Origin: JAFKFI01 sp963795435
Lineage (GTDB): Bacteria; Pseudomonadota; Alphaproteobacteria; Acetobacterales; Acetobacteraceae
DNA: 64,000 nt
Assembly (NCBI GenBank): GCA_963795435.1
Contig: CAWCHV010000007.1
Span: 2,480,001-2,544,000, forward strand
Direction of reading: 5' to 3'
The notes under the pieces are model-generated. The model saw only the letters and a list, made by a program, of their open reading frames with translations. It did no database searches and had not been told where the DNA came from. Made by a program: the position numbers and the translations under genes. Positions 61,463-64,000 of the stretch are shown one piece after another (positions within the stretch are counted from its first letter, which is position 1; every line of letters begins with the position of its first letter).

Positions 61463-62514
61463 CTTGGCAGACGGCGCGGGTCGAAGGCGTCGCGCACCGC
61501 CTCGCCGGTGAAGATCAGCAGGGTGAGCACGCCGCCGAGGACGAAGAACGCCGTGAGCCCGAGCCACGGCGCCGACAAATTGTTCTTGCCCTGCGACACC
61601 AGCTCGCCGAGCGAGGGCGAACCCGGCGGCAGGCCGAAGCCGAGGAAATCGAGGCTGGCGAGGACCGTCACCGAGCCCGAGAGGGTGAACGGCAGGAAGG
61701 TGAGCGTGGCGACCATCGCGTTGGGCAGGATGTGGCGCCACATCACCCGCACGTCGGACACGCCGAGCGCCTTGGCCGCGCGCACGTAGTCGAGGTTGCG
61801 GCCGCGCAGGAACTCGGCGCGCACCACGCCGGTGAGGTGCATCCAGCTGAACACCAGGAGGAACCCGAGCAGCACCCAGAAGCCGGGGGCGATGATGCTG
61901 CCCAGGATGATGAGCATGTAGAGTTGCGGCATGTTCGACCACATCTCGATGAACCGCTGGAACAGCAGATCGAGCGTGCCGCCGTAGAAGCCCTGCACGG
62001 CGCCCGCGGCGATGCCGACGGCCGAGGCGATGGCGGTCAGGGTGAAGCCGAACAGCACCGAGATGCGGAAGCCGTAGATCACCCGCGCCAGCACGTCGCG
62101 CGCCTGGTCGTCGGTGCCGAGCGGGTTCTTCCATGACGGCGGCGAGGGCGCCGGCTGATCCATGCGCCGCATCGTCGTCTGATAGCTGTAGGGCAGCAGC
62201 GGCCAGACCATCCAGCCATGCGCGTTGATCGCCTTTTTCACGTCGGGATCGCCGTAGTCGGCGTCGGTCGGCAGGAAGTCGGCGCCGAACGTGTCCTCGC
62301 TGTAGTCCTGCAGCACGGGCACGTACCAGTGGCCCTCGAAGCGGATCAGCAGCGGGCGGTCATTGGCGACGAACTCGGCGAACAGGCAGATGCCGAACAG
62401 CGCGAGGAAGATCCACATCGACCAGTAGCCGCGCGTGTGGGCGCGGAAGATCGCGAGGCGGCGGCGGTTGAGCGGCGAGAGGCGCGGGCGGTGCGGGCGG
62501 TCTCTCGCGGTCAT
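61459..62514 (-). CDS. yejE: peptide ABC transporter permease YejE
   Basis: 351 residues from MTARDRPHRPRLSPLNRRRL. One helix near the N-terminus, a periplasmic loop containing NPLGTDDQARDVLARVIYGF, then five helices with the EAA-like loop RAAKALGVSDVRVMWRHILP. Member of the DppC/OppC permease family specific to Yej systems. The ATG is 98 bp behind yejB; the gap is filled by a dispersed repeat. Confidence 0.94.
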   Translation of the reverse strand: MTARDRPHRPRLSPLNRRRLAIFRAHTRGYWSMWIFLALFGICLFAEFVANDRPLLIRFEGHWYVPVLQDYSEDTFGADFLPTDADYGDPDVKKAINAHGWMVWPLLPYSYQTTMRRMDQPAPSPPSWKNPLGTDDQARDVLARVIYGFRISVLFGFTLTAIASAVGIAAGAVQGFYGGTLDLLFQRFIEMWSNMPQLYMLIILGSIIAPGFWVLLGFLLVFSWMHLTGVVRAEFLRGRNLDYVRAAKALGVSDVRVMWRHILPNAMVATLTFLPFTLSGSVTVLASLDFLGFGLPPGSPSLGELVSQGKNNLSAPWLGLTAFFVLGGVLTLLIFTGEAVRDAFDPRRLPR

Positions 62515-62522
62515 GGCGTCCA

Positions 62523-62613
62523 ACCCCCTCACCCCAGCCCTCTCCCCCAAGGGGGAGAGGGAGAAGAAATGCCCTCTCCCCCGCTTGGGGGAGAGGGTTG
62601 GGTGAGGGGGCTC
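62523..62613. repeat. dispersed palindromic repeat, copy 3
   Basis: CCCCTCACCCCAGCCCTCTC, a CCCCCAAGGGGG hairpin, a GAGAAGAAATG centre, then a CCCCCGCTTGGGGG hairpin and GGGTTGGGTGAGGGG. It lies exactly between yejB and yejE, so the operon must be transcribed through it. Confidence 0.85.
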
Positions 62614-63688
62614 ACCGCCGCGCCTCGAAGTCGATGCGCGGATCGACGATCGTGTACATCACGTCGCCGACGATCTGCATGATCAAGCCGAGCAGGGTGA
62701 AGATGTAGAGCGTGCCGAACATCACCGGATAGTCGCGCTGGATCGCCGACTGGAAGCCGAGCAGGCCGAGCCCGTCGAGCGAGAAGATGATCTCCACCAA
62801 GAGCGCGCTCGAGAACAGGATGCCGATGAACGCCGCCGGGAAGCCGGCGACGATCAGCAGCATGGCGTTGCGGAACACGTGGCCGTACAGCACGCGCTGC
62901 TGGGTCGCCCCTTTCGCGCGCGCGGTGACGACGTATTGCTTGTGGATCTCCTCGAGAAAGCAGTTCTTGGTCAGCATCGTCAGGCTGGCGAAGCCGCCGG
63001 CGACCAGCGCGATGGTGGGCAGCACCATGTGCCACATGTAGTCGACGATCCGCGCCGGCCAGCTCCAGTATTGCGAGCCGGGGCTGGTCAGGCCGCGCAG
63101 CGGGAACCAGGTGACGAAGCTGCCGCCGGCGAACAGCACCACCAGCAGGATGGCGAACAGGAACGCCGGCACCGCGTAGCCGACCAGCACGACGGCGCTG
63201 CTCGCGACGTCGAACCGGCTGCCGTCGCGCACCGCCTTGGCGATGCCGAGCGGGATCGACACGCAGTACACCAGCAGCGTGGACCACAAGCCGATGGAGA
63301 TGCTGACCGGCATCTTCTGCAGGATCAGCCCGATCACCGTCTGGTCGCGGAACAGCGAGCGGCCGAAATCGAAGCGCAGGTATCCGAGCAGCATGTCCTT
63401 GAAGCGCGTGAGCGGCGGCTTGTCGAAGCCGAACATCTTCTTGATGTCGGCGACGAGATGCGGATCGAGCCCGCGCGCGCCGCGATAGCCGCCCTCGCTG
63501 CTCGGCGCGCTGGTCTCGCCGCCGCCGCCGGTGATCCGCCCGGTGGTGTCGCCGTGGCCCTTCAGTTCCGCGATCATCTGCTCCACCGGCCCGCCCGGCG
63601 CGAACTGGATGACGACGAAGTTGATGGCGATGATGCCGAACAAGGTCGGGATGATCAGCAGCACGCGGCGGAAGAGGTATGCGGTCAC
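62612..63688 (-). CDS. yejB: peptide ABC transporter permease YejB
   Basis: 358 residues from a GTG. MTAYLFRRVLLIIPTLFGII, LGYLRFDFGRSLFRDQTVIG, SLTMLTKNCFLEEIHKQYVV, TARAKGATQQRVLYGHVFRN (EAA loop) and GLLGFQSAIQRDYPVMFGTL are the YejB form of DppB/OppB permeases. A long periplasmic insertion with EGGYRGARGLDPHLVADIKK is characteristic. Co-transcribed with yejA, yejE and yejF. Confidence 0.95.
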   Translation of the reverse strand: MTAYLFRRVLLIIPTLFGIIAINFVVIQFAPGGPVEQMIAELKGHGDTTGRITGGGGETSAPSSEGGYRGARGLDPHLVADIKKMFGFDKPPLTRFKDMLLGYLRFDFGRSLFRDQTVIGLILQKMPVSISIGLWSTLLVYCVSIPLGIAKAVRDGSRFDVASSAVVLVGYAVPAFLFAILLVVLFAGGSFVTWFPLRGLTSPGSQYWSWPARIVDYMWHMVLPTIALVAGGFASLTMLTKNCFLEEIHKQYVVTARAKGATQQRVLYGHVFRNAMLLIVAGFPAAFIGILFSSALLVEIIFSLDGLGLLGFQSAIQRDYPVMFGTLYIFTLLGLIMQIVGDVMYTIVDPRIDFEARR

Positions 63689-63694
63689 GTGCGG

Positions 63695-63788
63695 GCGGCC
63701 CTACCCCTCACCCAACCCTCTCCCCTGAGCAGGGGAGAGGGCTTTTTTCTCCCTCTCCCCTGCTCCGGGGAGAGGGCCGGGGTGAGGG
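63695..63788. repeat. dispersed palindromic repeat, copy 4
   Basis: CCCCTCACCCAACCCTCTCC, a CCCCTGAGCAGGGG hairpin, a centre with a T-run, then a CCCCTGCTCCGGGG hairpin and GGGCCGGGGTGAGGG. It occupies the yejA-yejB gap. Confidence 0.85.
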
Positions 63789-63791
63789 CCT

Positions 63792-64000
63792 TCACTTGCC
63801 GCTCGCCTTGCCGGCCTCGGTGTCGGCGGCGAGCTTGGGGTCGAGCCACCAGTCGTCGAGCGTGAAGCCGGAGCGGATCGGCTTGTCCGGACGGGCGAAC
63901 TTGTTCCAGTAGGCGACGCGGAAATAGTCGAGGTGCCAGTTCGGCACGACGTACCAGTTCCACAGCAGCACCCGGTCGAGCGCGTGCGTCGCGGCGATCA
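63792..64000 (-). CDS. yejA: peptide ABC transporter substrate-binding protein YejA, C-terminal end
   Basis: The final 68 codons before the window edge: THALDRVLLWNWYVVPNWHL, DYFRVAYWNKFARPD, FTLDDWWLDPKLA, ending GKASGK. This is the closing segment of the YejA/extracellular solute-binding family 5. The TGA is 104 bp before yejB. The gene continues beyond 64000. Confidence 0.88.
   Translation of the reverse strand, partial: IAATHALDRVLLWNWYVVPNWHLDYFRVAYWNKFARPDKPIRSGFTLDDWWLDPKLAADTEAGKASGK

Noticed and set aside
1..64000. CRISPR arrays, prophage or conjugative modules
   Set aside because: No regularly spaced direct repeats, cas genes, phage structural genes or integrases were seen; mobile content is limited to one IS and small repeats.

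Overview
The window is GC-rich and reads as the chromosome of an alphaproteobacterium, most likely Rhodospirillales/Acetobacteraceae. The signs are the rimP-nusA-ylxR-infB-rbfA-truB-rpsO-pnp order, a hopanoid-linked glycosyltransferase, a CYP199A-type P450, a SAM-II riboswitch before metZ and a YejABEF peptide importer. The genus cannot be fixed from the sequence alone.

Layout. 1-6.9 kb: start of a GMC oxidoreductase, a very large hybrid histidine kinase, a fossil of the uvrC 3' end, and a P450 coupled to a small winged-helix-like gene. 7-8.3 kb: a DUF4157 (eCIS-core) protein. 8.3-14.3 kb: trmB, metK, a vapBC pair, dapB and three small-domain enzymes or proteins. 14.4-20.4 kb: uvrB, a DUF1328 membrane peptide, a pteridine-reductase-like SDR, folB and uvrC. 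20.5-23.4 kb: an FkbM methyltransferase, a fragment of a DUF4011 helicase-type protein and an MFS transporter. 23.6-34.1 kb: the translation/transcription operon, with a second toxin-antitoxin pair wedged between rbfA and truB. 34.2-41.9 kb: nitronate monooxygenase-like enzyme, a His-rich PadR/YqjI-type regulator with a DUF2218 gene, a GT-C membrane protein, gshB, a glycosyltransferase pair and an AI-2E family exporter.

42-53.5 kb is the most distinctive part. It holds a selenocysteine formate dehydrogenase (in-frame TGA followed by a SECIS-like hairpin), its iron-sulfur and NrfD membrane subunits, two small associated genes and, a few kb away, selB with tRNA-Sec directly behind it. selA and selD are not in the window. 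53.5-58 kb: folE, apaG, a low-GC GIY-YIG gene, metZ under a SAM-II riboswitch, higBA and tRNA-Gly(CCC). 58-59.8 kb: a Cu/Zn superoxide dismutase gene split by an IS630-family element at a TA target. 59.8-64 kb: yejFEB and the 3' end of yejA.

Sequence-quality warning. Many genes that should be intact carry a single-base frame change: uvrB (last codons), the MFS gene, nusA, truB, the DUF2218 gene and metZ. The second vapC, sodC and the DUF4011 remnant are also shifted. nusA is normally essential, so many of these are probably indel errors in the sequence rather than biology. Reading frames here should be confirmed before loss of function is claimed.
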